From JAXGMV01 sp040772085 (GTDB taxonomy: Bacteria; Chloroflexota; Anaerolineae; Anaerolineales; Anaerolineaceae), in NCBI GenBank assembly GCA_040772085.1, contig JAXGYU010000001.1, positions 2,170,001 to 2,234,000 of the forward strand: a stretch of DNA of 64,000 bases, written 5' to 3'. Position numbers and translations under genes: made by a program. This document shows, one piece after another, positions 16,808 to 24,563 of this stretch; the stretch's first letter is position 1, and the number at the start of each line of letters is the position of its first letter. The notes under the pieces are model-generated. The model saw nothing but the letters and a program-made list of their open reading frames with translations. It did no database searches and was not told the origin of the DNA.

Positions 16808-17900
16808 GTCTACATCGTTAATCCAGCTCTTGGAAGATTTATCATCTCTATCAGCTGTTTCTGGGATGGAACAAGCAGTTGTTGCTGCAATCTACAAAAA
16901 GCTTAAACCGTTCTCGGATGAAATAATAATTGATGACTTCGGAAATCTTATTGCAATTCGCCATGGAGCAAAACCTGGTCCGCGTCTAATGCTTGCTGCA
17001 CATTCTGATGAAGTAGGTGGAATTGTTACCTGCATTACTAAGAGCGGATTCCTAAAATTTCAGCTCGTAGGCGTAATTAATCCAGCAATCTTGCCAAGCA
17101 TGAGAGTTCGTATTGCAGGGAAAATCCTTGGGACCATCGGAAGCATCCCTGGTCACCTTGCGGTCGAGGATACCGTACCAAAAGTTAAACAACCGAAGGA
17201 ACTCTTTATCGATGTTGGCGCCATCGATGAGGTGGAGGTCAGAAGTTGGGGGATTCAAGAGGGGAGCAGTGTAAGTTTTGAGAGCCCACTGGTGCAACTT
17301 GGCAACCCTAATCTCGTCATGGGGAAGGCAATTGATAATCGAATTGGTTGTGCAGTATTGATTAGTTTGTTTGAAACTTTATGGCATGAAAAATTTCCTG
17401 GCACTTTGTATGGTGTTATTAATGTCCAGGAAGAAATAGGAATGCACGGAGCTAGCATGACGACAGCCCGTATTCAGCCAGATTATGCGATTGCGCTTGA
17501 TACAATTCCGACTGACGATACGCCAAATGCACTTCAGAGTAACAACCTCTTTAGTATCGGATCAGGTCCAGTTATTCAGCTTTGGGAAGGAAAACGAGAG
17601 CTCTTTATCGGAACTGTTGCTCATCACGCTGTAACAAAAATTATTCTCGATTCGGCTAAGAACCTTGGGATGAAGGTCCAAATTTCTGCTGAATATGGTT
17701 CGTGGGTAACAGATGGCGCAGTAATTCATAAGTCTGGACTGGGAATTCCAACAGGATTTGTTTCGATACCTCGTCGGTATGCACATACACCGAATGAGAT
17801 TTTGGACATTCGTGATGTCACGGACGCAATCGATTTGTTGTTGTATCTAATTAGGGAACAAACGGTAGAGTACAATCCAAGTTTCATTCAAATTGACTGA
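16800..17900 (+). CDS. M42-family metallopeptidase-like enzyme
   Basis: A 366-residue protein with the M42 (glutamyl aminopeptidase/endoglucanase) layout and metal ligands in place: LAAHSDEVGGI (His, Asp), GKAIDNRIGCAVL (bridging Asp), VQEEIGMHGA (catalytic Glu pair), IALDTIPTDD, and a late His in RRYAHTPNEI. The family normally forms large aminopeptidase particles, but in this operon it may hydrolyse an amide or N-carbamoyl product. It overlaps DUF1116 by 8 bp and precedes DUF2877 by 6 bp, so it is embedded in the carbamoyltransferase block. Function within the pathway is inferred from position only. Confidence 0.88.
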   Translation: MSESTSLIQLLEDLSSLSAVSGMEQAVVAAIYKKLKPFSDEIIIDDFGNLIAIRHGAKPGPRLMLAAHSDEVGGIVTCITKSGFLKFQLVGVINPAILPSMRVRIAGKILGTIGSIPGHLAVEDTVPKVKQPKELFIDVGAIDEVEVRSWGIQEGSSVSFESPLVQLGNPNLVMGKAIDNRIGCAVLISLFETLWHEKFPGTLYGVINVQEEIGMHGASMTTARIQPDYAIALDTIPTDDTPNALQSNNLFSIGSGPVIQLWEGKRELFIGTVAHHAVTKIILDSAKNLGMKVQISAEYGSWVTDGAVIHKSGLGIPTGFVSIPRRYAHTPNEILDIRDVTDAIDLLLYLIREQTVEYNPSFIQID

Positions 17901-17906
17901 ATTTGT

Positions 17907-18851
17907 ATGATTGTTTTTAATGCACAAATGAGGGGATCCTTAGTCGGGACAAAAAATGTTCCTTTTTATCAAGTATGGTCAAAATTTCATAATGGCATTT
18001 TAGCATTCTCTGAAACTGATGCTCTGATTTATATCACTCAAAAACTGAATCAGGGGCCATTCAATATTTTGGTCGAAGACTTTCCAAATTTATCAAATAG
18101 GCTATCAATAGGTCAGAGGATTTACCCGTGTAACCATTCACTGATAATACCAGACGCTAGAGTTGATATTTCTCTTAATAACTGCAAGCTTTGGGAAGAG
18201 AAACCCCATGAATATAGTTCCACCTCATGTTCTCGGACTGAAAATAACTTGGTTGACATCCTAAAATTAGCATATTTGTTTACATTAACCGAAAGTCATC
18301 CTTTTCTTACGTTGATCAAATCGCGCGGTTATTCACTTGAATTAACCTTGGATACACCAATCCAGCGAATGCTGTTTTCGATTGTCAGCGATCTACTAGA
18401 AGCGGCTAAAAAACAAAATTACTCAAAGTTCACTTCATTTTGTGTTTCTTTATTAGGCTTGGGAGAGGGATTAACTCCTTCAGGTGATGATTTGGTTGCT
18501 GGTGTTTGCTACATATTCTCTTTATTAGAGGTAGAGTGTGTTAAGTTTATAAAGTTTAAAAACGACTTTATGACTCTGATGAACAAGGAAGCACGCCGTA
18601 AAACGAATAGATTAAGCGCGGCATTGATCGATGCTGCCTCAAAGCAGGCAATAAATGATCCAATTAAATCCTTGGTAGACGAAATATTTTATGAAGATTG
18701 CATAACATATCGGTTATTAAGTGATTTGGCGGTCGCCGGACACACATCTGGTTATGATTGCCTAACAGGGGTGATTCTAGGAATAGCGATTGCGTGGGCC
18801 AGCAACCCAGAGGGGAGTTCAGTCGCTCGATTATTTTCGATTACCCCATAA
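17907..18851 (+). CDS. DUF2877 protein, AllH/YlbF-like subunit
   Basis: A 314-residue protein with the DUF2877 signature LLGLGEGLTPSGDDLVAGVC near residues 185-205 and a C-terminal GHTSGYDCLTGVILGIA segment. E. coli YlbF (AllH) of this family is the third component of the oxamate carbamoyltransferase system. With FdrA and DUF1116 on the same strand, all three parts are present. No carbamate kinase gene, which would turn the carbamoyl phosphate into ATP, is found in the window. The ATG is 6 bp after the peptidase stop. Confidence 0.87.
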   Translation: MIVFNAQMRGSLVGTKNVPFYQVWSKFHNGILAFSETDALIYITQKLNQGPFNILVEDFPNLSNRLSIGQRIYPCNHSLIIPDARVDISLNNCKLWEEKPHEYSSTSCSRTENNLVDILKLAYLFTLTESHPFLTLIKSRGYSLELTLDTPIQRMLFSIVSDLLEAAKKQNYSKFTSFCVSLLGLGEGLTPSGDDLVAGVCYIFSLLEVECVKFIKFKNDFMTLMNKEARRKTNRLSAALIDAASKQAINDPIKSLVDEIFYEDCITYRLLSDLAVAGHTSGYDCLTGVILGIAIAWASNPEGSSVARLFSITP

Positions 18852-18918
18852 GAGAATTGTTGTTTGGGAATAATGGAAAAGTAAAACTAATAAGTAGTTG
18901 TAAAAAGTGGAGTATATA

Positions 18919-20304
18919 ATGGAAAACTATGATTTAGTAATAAATAATGGGTTAGTAATTAATTCTGATGTAAGCCAAATCGTCAATGTTGGGATAAAAG
19001 ATGGGAAAGTGACTGCCCTTAGCCAAGAGTCGATGTGTGGTAATCGTGTAATAGACGCTTCTAACAATTGGGTCTTGCCTGGAGTCATTGACACACATGT
19101 TCACTTCAATCTTAAGCAAGGACAAGGGGAGGATGCGATTTCTTCGGATGACGATTATCAAAATGGTCCAATCGCATCGGCAATTGGTGGGGTTACAACA
19201 TTTATCGATTATGCGATAGCTCCAAGAAATCGGTCACCGATTGATTTTCTAAATGAGCGGATTGAACAAGCATCATCAGGTAGCTGTATTGATTTTTCAT
19301 TTCACGCAGGCATTACTAATCCAGATCCAGAAGTGCTGAAGGAATTCCCAAAAATTATTGAGATGGGCATACCTTCATTTAAATTTTTTGTCAACTATAA
19401 GGCGTGGGGATTTGCAGTTGATTTGGGTTTTTTATATGATGCAATGACGGTTTTGAACGAGAACAACGGTGTCGTCTGCATACACTGTGAGCATGACGAG
19501 ATACTCTCATATTTAAGGCAGAAATATATTAATAAGCCCGAATTAATTTATCATTCTAGGTCGCGACCTGATTTCGCCGAAGAAATTGCAATTGCTGAGT
19601 TATTGATATTAGCCCGTGAGACTAGTTGCAGATTGTACATAGTGCATTTATCAACAGAAAAAGGGCTAAACCGCATTAAAGAGGCGAAAGCAAATGGCTT
19701 ACGCGTCAGAACTGAGACTTGCCCGCATTACCTTGAATTTAATCATGACGTGTACAACGAACCTCGCGGAATATTGTATACAATGACGCCTCCTTTGCGA
19801 GCCCCTGGGAACAAAGAGGCGTTAGATGAAGGTTTGATTTCTGGATTAATTGACATATTGTCTTCTGACCATAATGCGTTCGGTCTCTCAGCTAAAGAAT
19901 CTCACCCTAGTTGGCTTAGTGTTCCGCCAGGAATTGCCGGAAGCGAGATTCTATTAACCTATACTCACAACCACCTCGTCGCTACTAAAATGATTAGTCC
20001 TGAACGTATGGTGGAATTATTGTCTGCGAATCCAGCTGAGACATTTGGACTAAGAAGAAAAGGGAAAATTCAAATCGGATATGATGCAGATGTTGTAATA
20101 TTTGACCCCACTCAAACTAAAACATTAACTCATACTGATTTGGCGACCCCAAGTGGTTTTTCAATTTTTGAAGGAATGTCAATGACTGGGTGGCCAACTT
20201 CAACAATCGCAAATGGTAAGGTAATTGTGGAAAACCGTAATTTCATTGGTCAACGAGGTCAGGGGCGTTTTATCGAAAGGACTATTGATACGAAAGTCTG
20301 GTAA
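18919..20304 (+). CDS. Hydantoinase/dihydropyrimidinase/allantoinase-type amidohydrolase
   Basis: A 461-residue cyclic amidohydrolase that would open a ureide or pyrimidine-like ring using a dinuclear zinc centre. The metal ligands are visible: DTHVHFN (HxH, about 60-66), the Lys expected to be carboxylated in SFKFFVNYK (about 151-158), HCEH (about 187), IVHLST (about 241) and SSDHNAF (about 314). GGAG at 18909-18912 precedes the ATG at 18919; an in-frame GTG at 18907 overlaps that site and is unlikely. It is the last gene of the island and ends before a strong terminator. Whether the substrate is allantoin, a hydantoin or a dihydropyrimidine cannot be read from the motifs. Confidence 0.88.
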   Translation: MENYDLVINNGLVINSDVSQIVNVGIKDGKVTALSQESMCGNRVIDASNNWVLPGVIDTHVHFNLKQGQGEDAISSDDDYQNGPIASAIGGVTTFIDYAIAPRNRSPIDFLNERIEQASSGSCIDFSFHAGITNPDPEVLKEFPKIIEMGIPSFKFFVNYKAWGFAVDLGFLYDAMTVLNENNGVVCIHCEHDEILSYLRQKYINKPELIYHSRSRPDFAEEIAIAELLILARETSCRLYIVHLSTEKGLNRIKEAKANGLRVRTETCPHYLEFNHDVYNEPRGILYTMTPPLRAPGNKEALDEGLISGLIDILSSDHNAFGLSAKESHPSWLSVPPGIAGSEILLTYTHNHLVATKMISPERMVELLSANPAETFGLRRKGKIQIGYDADVVIFDPTQTKTLTHTDLATPSGFSIFEGMSMTGWPTSTIANGKVIVENRNFIGQRGQGRFIERTIDTKVW

Positions 20305-20343
20305 TTTGATGTCAAATTCATGAACCATCTGCATGAACAAATG

Positions 20344-20382
20344 TAATAAACCGCGCTCGGATTATCCGAGCGCGGTTTATTA
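20344..20382. terminator. Bidirectional terminator at the right end of the island
   Basis: A perfect 18-bp stem with a 3-nt loop, with A/T-rich bases at both outer ends. It separates the + strand amidohydrolase (stop at 20304) from the - strand mdeA (stop at 20398) and can serve both. It is unrelated in sequence to the older mdeA terminator at 2705-2734, consistent with being brought in by the island. Confidence 0.85.
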
Positions 20383-20396
20383 CTGAACTAGGTTAG

Positions 20397-20446
20397 GCTA
20401 TATCTGTGCCAGCGCCTGCTCGAAATCGGCGATGATGTCTTCCGGC
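20397..20446 (-). repeat. Right flanking direct repeat: functional mdeA 3' end
   Basis: The last 50 bp of the working mdeA gene including its stop codon, matching 2757-2806 at 47 of 50 positions. One of the pair is the regenerated target sequence. Similarity ends abruptly four bases beyond the coding stop and inside the coding sequence. Confidence 0.85.
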
Positions 20447-21594
20447 TCTTCCAGCCCGACCGAAACCCGCACAAGCCCATCGGTGATGCCAGCCATGGCG
20501 CGTTCTTCCACATCATAGGGCGAGTGAGTCATCGAGGCGGGGTGCTGGATGAGCGTCTCGGTATCACCCAGGCTGACCGCCAGCGTCATCAGTTTGACGC
20601 TGTTCATGAGCTTCTTGCCATCTTCCAGCGTACCCTTCAGCTCGAAGGTGATCATACCGCCCGGCATCAGCATCTGCCTCTTGGCCAGCTCATACTGCGG
20701 AAAGCTCTTCAGCCCCGGATAGTAGACGACTTTCACCTTCGGATGCGCTTCGAGGTACTCGGCAACCTTGATGGCGTTAGAGCAATGCCGTTCCATCCGC
20801 AGGGAGAGGGTCTTCATACCGCGGGCAATCAGGAAGGCGTCAAAGGGGCTTAAAACCGCGCCGGTCATATCCTTCAGCCCGAAGAAGCGACAGTGGTCAA
20901 TGAACTCTTTGGTGCCGCAAACAAAGCCGGCGATCACATCGCCGTGGCCGTTGAGGTATTTCGTCGCTGAGTGGACGACGACGTCCGCGCCAAGCTCAAT
21001 CGGTCGCTGCAAGTAAGGTGAACTGTAGGTGTTGTCGACCATCAGCTTGCAGCCCGGGATGGAGTGCGCAATCTCAGCGGCTGCGGCGATATCGGTCAAT
21101 TGGTTGGTGGGGTTGCAGGGGGTTTCGATATATACCACTTTCGTGTTTGGCCGCATCGCCCCGCGGATCGCGTCCAGGTCACTGGCATCGATACAGGTTA
21201 CTTCCACGCCGAACTGGTGCAGGGCATGCGTGAGAAAGGCGAAAGTGCAGCCATACATTGTTTTAGCGGCGACAATGTGATCACCACCCTTGACGAGCGA
21301 CCAGATGGCGGAGGTGATGGCGCCCATGCCCGAGGCCGTTGCCAACGCTGCTTCACAATTCTCCAGCAGTGCCAGTTTCTCTTCGACGGCGTGCAGGGTA
21401 GGGTTGCCCAGGCGGGTATAGATGTAACCAGCCTCCTCAAGCGCAAAACGCCTGCCGCCCTGCTCGGCGTTATCAAATACGAAGGTCGATGTTTGATGGA
21501 TCGGCGTGGCAAGTGCTCCGAATTGGTCATGGAAGTACCCACCATGGATCTGCCGGGTGGTGAAACCCATCTTTTTTAACTCATCCTTGTTCAT
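20398..21594 (-). CDS. mdeA: Methionine gamma-lyase
   Basis: PLP-dependent Cys/Met-metabolism enzyme, 398 residues, predicted to split methionine into methanethiol, 2-oxobutyrate and ammonia. The PLP lysine sits in SATKYLNGHGD (about 211). The segment YGCTFAFL carries the Tyr and the Cys at about 116 that mark methionine gamma-lyases rather than cystathionine enzymes. The C-terminal QHPASMTHSPY and GLVRVSVGLE motifs are also typical. The length equals that of the well-known Pseudomonas enzyme. AGGAG precedes the ATG. Its 3' end is the target of the adjacent island and still encodes an intact C-terminus. A related lyase activity cannot be fully excluded. Confidence 0.9.
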   Translation of the reverse strand: MNKDELKKMGFTTRQIHGGYFHDQFGALATPIHQTSTFVFDNAEQGGRRFALEEAGYIYTRLGNPTLHAVEEKLALLENCEAALATASGMGAITSAIWSLVKGGDHIVAAKTMYGCTFAFLTHALHQFGVEVTCIDASDLDAIRGAMRPNTKVVYIETPCNPTNQLTDIAAAAEIAHSIPGCKLMVDNTYSSPYLQRPIELGADVVVHSATKYLNGHGDVIAGFVCGTKEFIDHCRFFGLKDMTGAVLSPFDAFLIARGMKTLSLRMERHCSNAIKVAEYLEAHPKVKVVYYPGLKSFPQYELAKRQMLMPGGMITFELKGTLEDGKKLMNSVKLMTLAVSLGDTETLIQHPASMTHSPYDVEERAMAGITDGLVRVSVGLEEPEDIIADFEQALAQI

Positions 21595-21735
21595 TCTGTC
21601 TCCTGAAGATGTGAGTGATGATATGGTAGAACCTTGCAGCCCAACAAATATATGTTGGACGATATTAATTATATGATGGAATAAAATTGATGTATTGGGA
21701 AACTTTAAGATTAAGCATTGCAGGTTGGCTGTCGG

Positions 21736-22926
21736 ATGAAAAAAATCACACTAGCTGAAAGCAGAACGACAAATTGGAGCGGCGGGACAAGCACCGAGCT
21801 GTGGATCGATCCTCCTGGCAGCAGCTATGCCGCACGAGACTTTGATTACCGCATATCGACCGCAACAATTGAAGCTGATGAGTCAACCTTTACACCGCTG
21901 CCAGGCTTTGACCGGATCCTGGCTGTGCTCACCAATGAAATCGCATTGGATATTAATGATGAGAGCCGCGTGCTGCAGCCTGGTGAGCTGCTGCATTTCC
22001 GGGGCGAAGATGCGGTGCGCAGTGCGGGCCGCACGCGAGACTTCAATTTGATATCAAGACGGGGAAAGCCGGTAAATTGCTTTCAGCTAGAAGGCGAGGT
22101 AAAAGGTCCAGCTCTGGTCTTTGATAAGACAGATCTCTCGCTTACCATCCTCGATTCCGGTGAGCGGGTTGAGTTCGGACCATGTATCGTCATCGAGCTG
22201 GAGACTATCCAGCTACCTGAGAGCATTCGTACCGTCGTCGCTGGGATGCGATCAGAACCGGTTGGTGTCGGAATGACCACGGCCCGTGTCATCCGATACA
22301 GCGATGATTACAAATCATATTATCTAAAAGTCGACAGCGGCGCCGAGATCAGAAACGAAAAGCGCATATTAGATTTTCTACATGGGAAACTGCCGGTGCC
22401 AGAAGTGATTGGCTATATTGAAGGCGAAACCAGTTATTTGCTCACCACGGCTATGCAGGGGGAGATGGCTTTTTTGGCTGACAGGCAGGCAGCGTTGCGC
22501 GCGCTGTTCGAAGGCTTGCGACAGGTGCGTGCCGTGCCGATTGGTGATTGTCCCGTGGATGCCGGCATTGACGTCAAGCTGGCTGAAGCGCGAGCACGCC
22601 TGGACGCTGGGCTGATCGACCCTGACGTGACTGATCCGGAAGGACTTTTCGCGCGCTTGGTCAGGGACAAGCCAGTTGAGGCTCCGTGTTTCAGCCACGG
22701 CGATTATTGTTTGCCGAACGTGTTTGTATCAGGCGGCCGGGCGGTTGGATTTATTGATCTTGGCAGAGCAGGGGTGGGCAGCCATTGGAATGACCTGGCC
22801 TTGTGCTTTCGTTCTTATTTGCGCAATTTCCCTGAGGGTAGCGCGGAGGAATTCGAAGCAGCCTATGGTGAACCGATCGACTGGGAGTTGATAAGGTATT
22901 ACATAGATCTGGATGAATTGTTCTAG
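21736..22926 (+). CDS. HutD/Ves-like cupin domain fused to an APH-type kinase
   Basis: About 396 residues. Residues 1-190 match the HutD/Ves family (WSGGTSTELWIDPPGS, DFDYRISTATIE, FTPLPGFDRILAVL, LISRRG), a cupin-like group linked to histidine use. Residues ~200-396 match aminoglycoside 3'-phosphotransferase-like kinases: YYLKV for the ATP lysine, catalytic loop FSHGDYCLPNVFV (HGDxxxxN) and GFIDLGRAG with NDLAL. I know of no described fusion of these two. The ATG at 21736 is used; a TTG at 21718 is in frame. It diverges from mdeA and converges with the sugar transferase gene 9 bp away. Whether it gives drug resistance or phosphorylates a metabolite is unknown. Confidence 0.8.
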   Translation: MKKITLAESRTTNWSGGTSTELWIDPPGSSYAARDFDYRISTATIEADESTFTPLPGFDRILAVLTNEIALDINDESRVLQPGELLHFRGEDAVRSAGRTRDFNLISRRGKPVNCFQLEGEVKGPALVFDKTDLSLTILDSGERVEFGPCIVIELETIQLPESIRTVVAGMRSEPVGVGMTTARVIRYSDDYKSYYLKVDSGAEIRNEKRILDFLHGKLPVPEVIGYIEGETSYLLTTAMQGEMAFLADRQAALRALFEGLRQVRAVPIGDCPVDAGIDVKLAEARARLDAGLIDPDVTDPEGLFARLVRDKPVEAPCFSHGDYCLPNVFVSGGRAVGFIDLGRAGVGSHWNDLALCFRSYLRNFPEGSAEEFEAAYGEPIDWELIRYYIDLDELF

Positions 22927-22935
22927 GAGACTCGA

Positions 22936-24363
22936 TCAGGCACCTTTTCCGGAAAGGATCACCCAGGCAGTCTTGATGATGATGTAAATATCCATCCAGA
23001 GTGAAAAGTTGATAATATAGAAACGATCGAGCTTGAGGCGCTCCTTGAAGCTGACCTCATGCCTGCCCATCACCTGCCACCAACCGGTCAGACCAGGACG
23101 GACTCTGAGGATGATATCCGCATCCTCACCCATATCTTCACGTTCGCTTGGCATGTATGCCCGCGGGCCTACCAGGCTCATGTCGCCATTCATAATGTTA
23201 AGGATCTGAGGTAGTTCATCCAGGCTGGTCTTTCTCAGGATCTTGCCCATCCGTGTCACGCGAGGATCATCCTTGAGCTTGTGATACGTAAGGTATTCCG
23301 CTGCAAGATCCTCGTCCTGCCTGATCAGATCGCTGAGTATTTTTTCCGCATCGACAAACATCGTTCGGAATTTATAGATCTGAAATTCATCACCGTTCTT
23401 GCCCATGCGGGTTTGGCGATACATCACCTTACCTGGCGAATCGAGCTTGATAAGCAGGGCGATGATTCCCAGAAACGGCAGAGAAATAATAAAAACGATC
23501 AAGCCGACGATGATGTCAAAGATCCGTTTGACCAGCATAACGCCAGGATTGAGCAGATGGAATTCGACATCCAGCGCTGGCTGCATGAATCCATCAAAGC
23601 TTCGAATGGACAGAGAGTTTAATGAAGGTAGATCGATCAGGAAGATCAGGTGCTTGAACAACACATTCAGCCGGGTGATGATTTTTTCATCAGTCTCGTA
23701 ACTGCCTGAGCCAACAAAGACCGCGAGGTCCGTTCGCAGATTATTCTGAAGCAGCGTATCCATTGGGTGGATACTTGTTTTCCCAGTGACTTCATTTAGA
23801 AAATCAGCCGGGGGGGGATAATCGGTCAGGTAATATGCAACGGGCGTTATTCGGAGTTTGGGAGACTGCTTCAACTTATGCAGCAGCGCCTTGACACGAT
23901 CAGACTTACCGACGATAGCGGCGCGATAACGCCAGAAATCGAAGCGTGATCCAAGATTTTGCACATACAACCGGGTGATTGGAACAACGATTGAGCTGAG
24001 TGCCCAGGCTGACAGAAAGAAGAACCTGGACAAATTTTGACCTTGTTTCAATGCGAAGACCGCCACAGACGTAATCAGAAAGGCGATCGCGATTGCTTTG
24101 ACAACGTTCCATGTTTCGCTTTGACCGGACATTCCAAAAGCCGGATATAGCCCGCTCGAAGCGAAAAGGATAATCGACAGACCGATGACGATATAACTGT
24201 GAACCGCAACGGTCTCCCAGTAAATGGGACCATTAAACCAGGGGGTCAATATTGTTCTAATGTAAAATGCAAGAAAAAACGAGAACGCGAACGCGAGAAG
24301 ATCAACCACAAGTAGAATTAGCGACGGGCCCCAACTGATGTGTGTATTGGTCTTTTCTGACAA
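22936..24363 (-). CDS. Initiating polyprenyl-phosphate sugar-phosphotransferase (WbaP-like)
   Basis: A 475-residue membrane enzyme that would start glycan assembly by moving a sugar-1-phosphate to undecaprenyl phosphate. Four N-terminal membrane helices (to about 130), a CoA-binding-like middle domain, one more membrane segment (KRIFDIIVGLIVFI) and the catalytic bacterial sugar-transferase domain with YRQTRMGKNG, YKFRTM, LRKTSLDELPQ, LVGPRAY, VRPGLTGWWQV and KLDRFYI. The start is a TTG with AAGGTG upstream. It is at the end of the polysaccharide locus. Which sugar is transferred (galactose, glucose or another) cannot be decided. Confidence 0.92.
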   Translation of the reverse strand: MSEKTNTHISWGPSLILLVVDLLAFAFSFFLAFYIRTILTPWFNGPIYWETVAVHSYIVIGLSIILFASSGLYPAFGMSGQSETWNVVKAIAIAFLITSVAVFALKQGQNLSRFFFLSAWALSSIVVPITRLYVQNLGSRFDFWRYRAAIVGKSDRVKALLHKLKQSPKLRITPVAYYLTDYPPPADFLNEVTGKTSIHPMDTLLQNNLRTDLAVFVGSGSYETDEKIITRLNVLFKHLIFLIDLPSLNSLSIRSFDGFMQPALDVEFHLLNPGVMLVKRIFDIIVGLIVFIISLPFLGIIALLIKLDSPGKVMYRQTRMGKNGDEFQIYKFRTMFVDAEKILSDLIRQDEDLAAEYLTYHKLKDDPRVTRMGKILRKTSLDELPQILNIMNGDMSLVGPRAYMPSEREDMGEDADIILRVRPGLTGWWQVMGRHEVSFKERLKLDRFYIINFSLWMDIYIIIKTAWVILSGKGA

Positions 24364-24399
24364 TTATTCACCTTTGGTTGGTTGTGATCTTTATCCGTG

Positions 24400-24405
24400 A
24401 TTATA
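24400..24405 (-). promoter_or_regulatory. -10 box of the sugar-phosphotransferase gene
   Basis: TATAAT on the - strand, 36 bp before the TTG start, giving a short leader that includes the AAGGTG ribosome site. No strong -35 hexamer is seen. Confidence 0.45.
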
Positions 24406-24461
24406 GCTGATTCCGCCTGTTGAATTGCAGTTTACATCATGTGGCTATTAATCGGGATGGG

Positions 24462-24528
24462 AAAAAATTGTTAAGTGCACCATTTTAGTGTGGCGTTCTC
24501 GAGCATGAGACAGCGAGATGGCACTTAA
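24462..24528 (-). terminator. Long inverted repeat with T-run, terminator of the 24564-25481 gene
   Basis: TTAAGTGC at 24471-24478 pairs with GCACTTAA at 24521-24528, with further pairing inside through one bulge. On the - strand the structure is followed by CAATTTTTT. It lies 36 bp after the stop codon of the upstream - strand gene. The 42-nt interior can form a small second stem. Terminator is the simplest reading. Confidence 0.5.
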
Positions 24529-24563
24529 TTTCTATTATTTCCGAGTGTATATCTATCTTAGAA

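Larger units (their letters stand above)
2807..20396. mobile_element. Putative genomic island inserted in the 3' end of mdeA
   Basis: A 17.6-kb block bounded by 47/50-bp direct repeats of the mdeA 3' end. All its genes are on the + strand and form one catabolic theme. Base composition is visibly richer in A/T than the flanking mdeA, cysS and YacL genes. The repeat layout (3' end of a target gene regenerated on one side, remnant on the other) is what site-specific integrases leave. No integrase, transposase, relaxase or phage gene is present, so either the recombinase was lost or insertion used another route. The stop codon in the left copy suggests the event is not recent. Confidence 0.75.

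Noticed and set aside
2807..20396. A transposase, integrase or phage gene in the island
   Set aside because: Every gene over the block could be assigned to regulation, transport, metabolism or an unknown soluble protein; none has recombinase motifs.
20398..21594. The lyase gene as cystathionine gamma-synthase (metB)
   Set aside because: The Cys in YGCTFAF, the length and the C-terminal motifs fit methionine gamma-lyase better.
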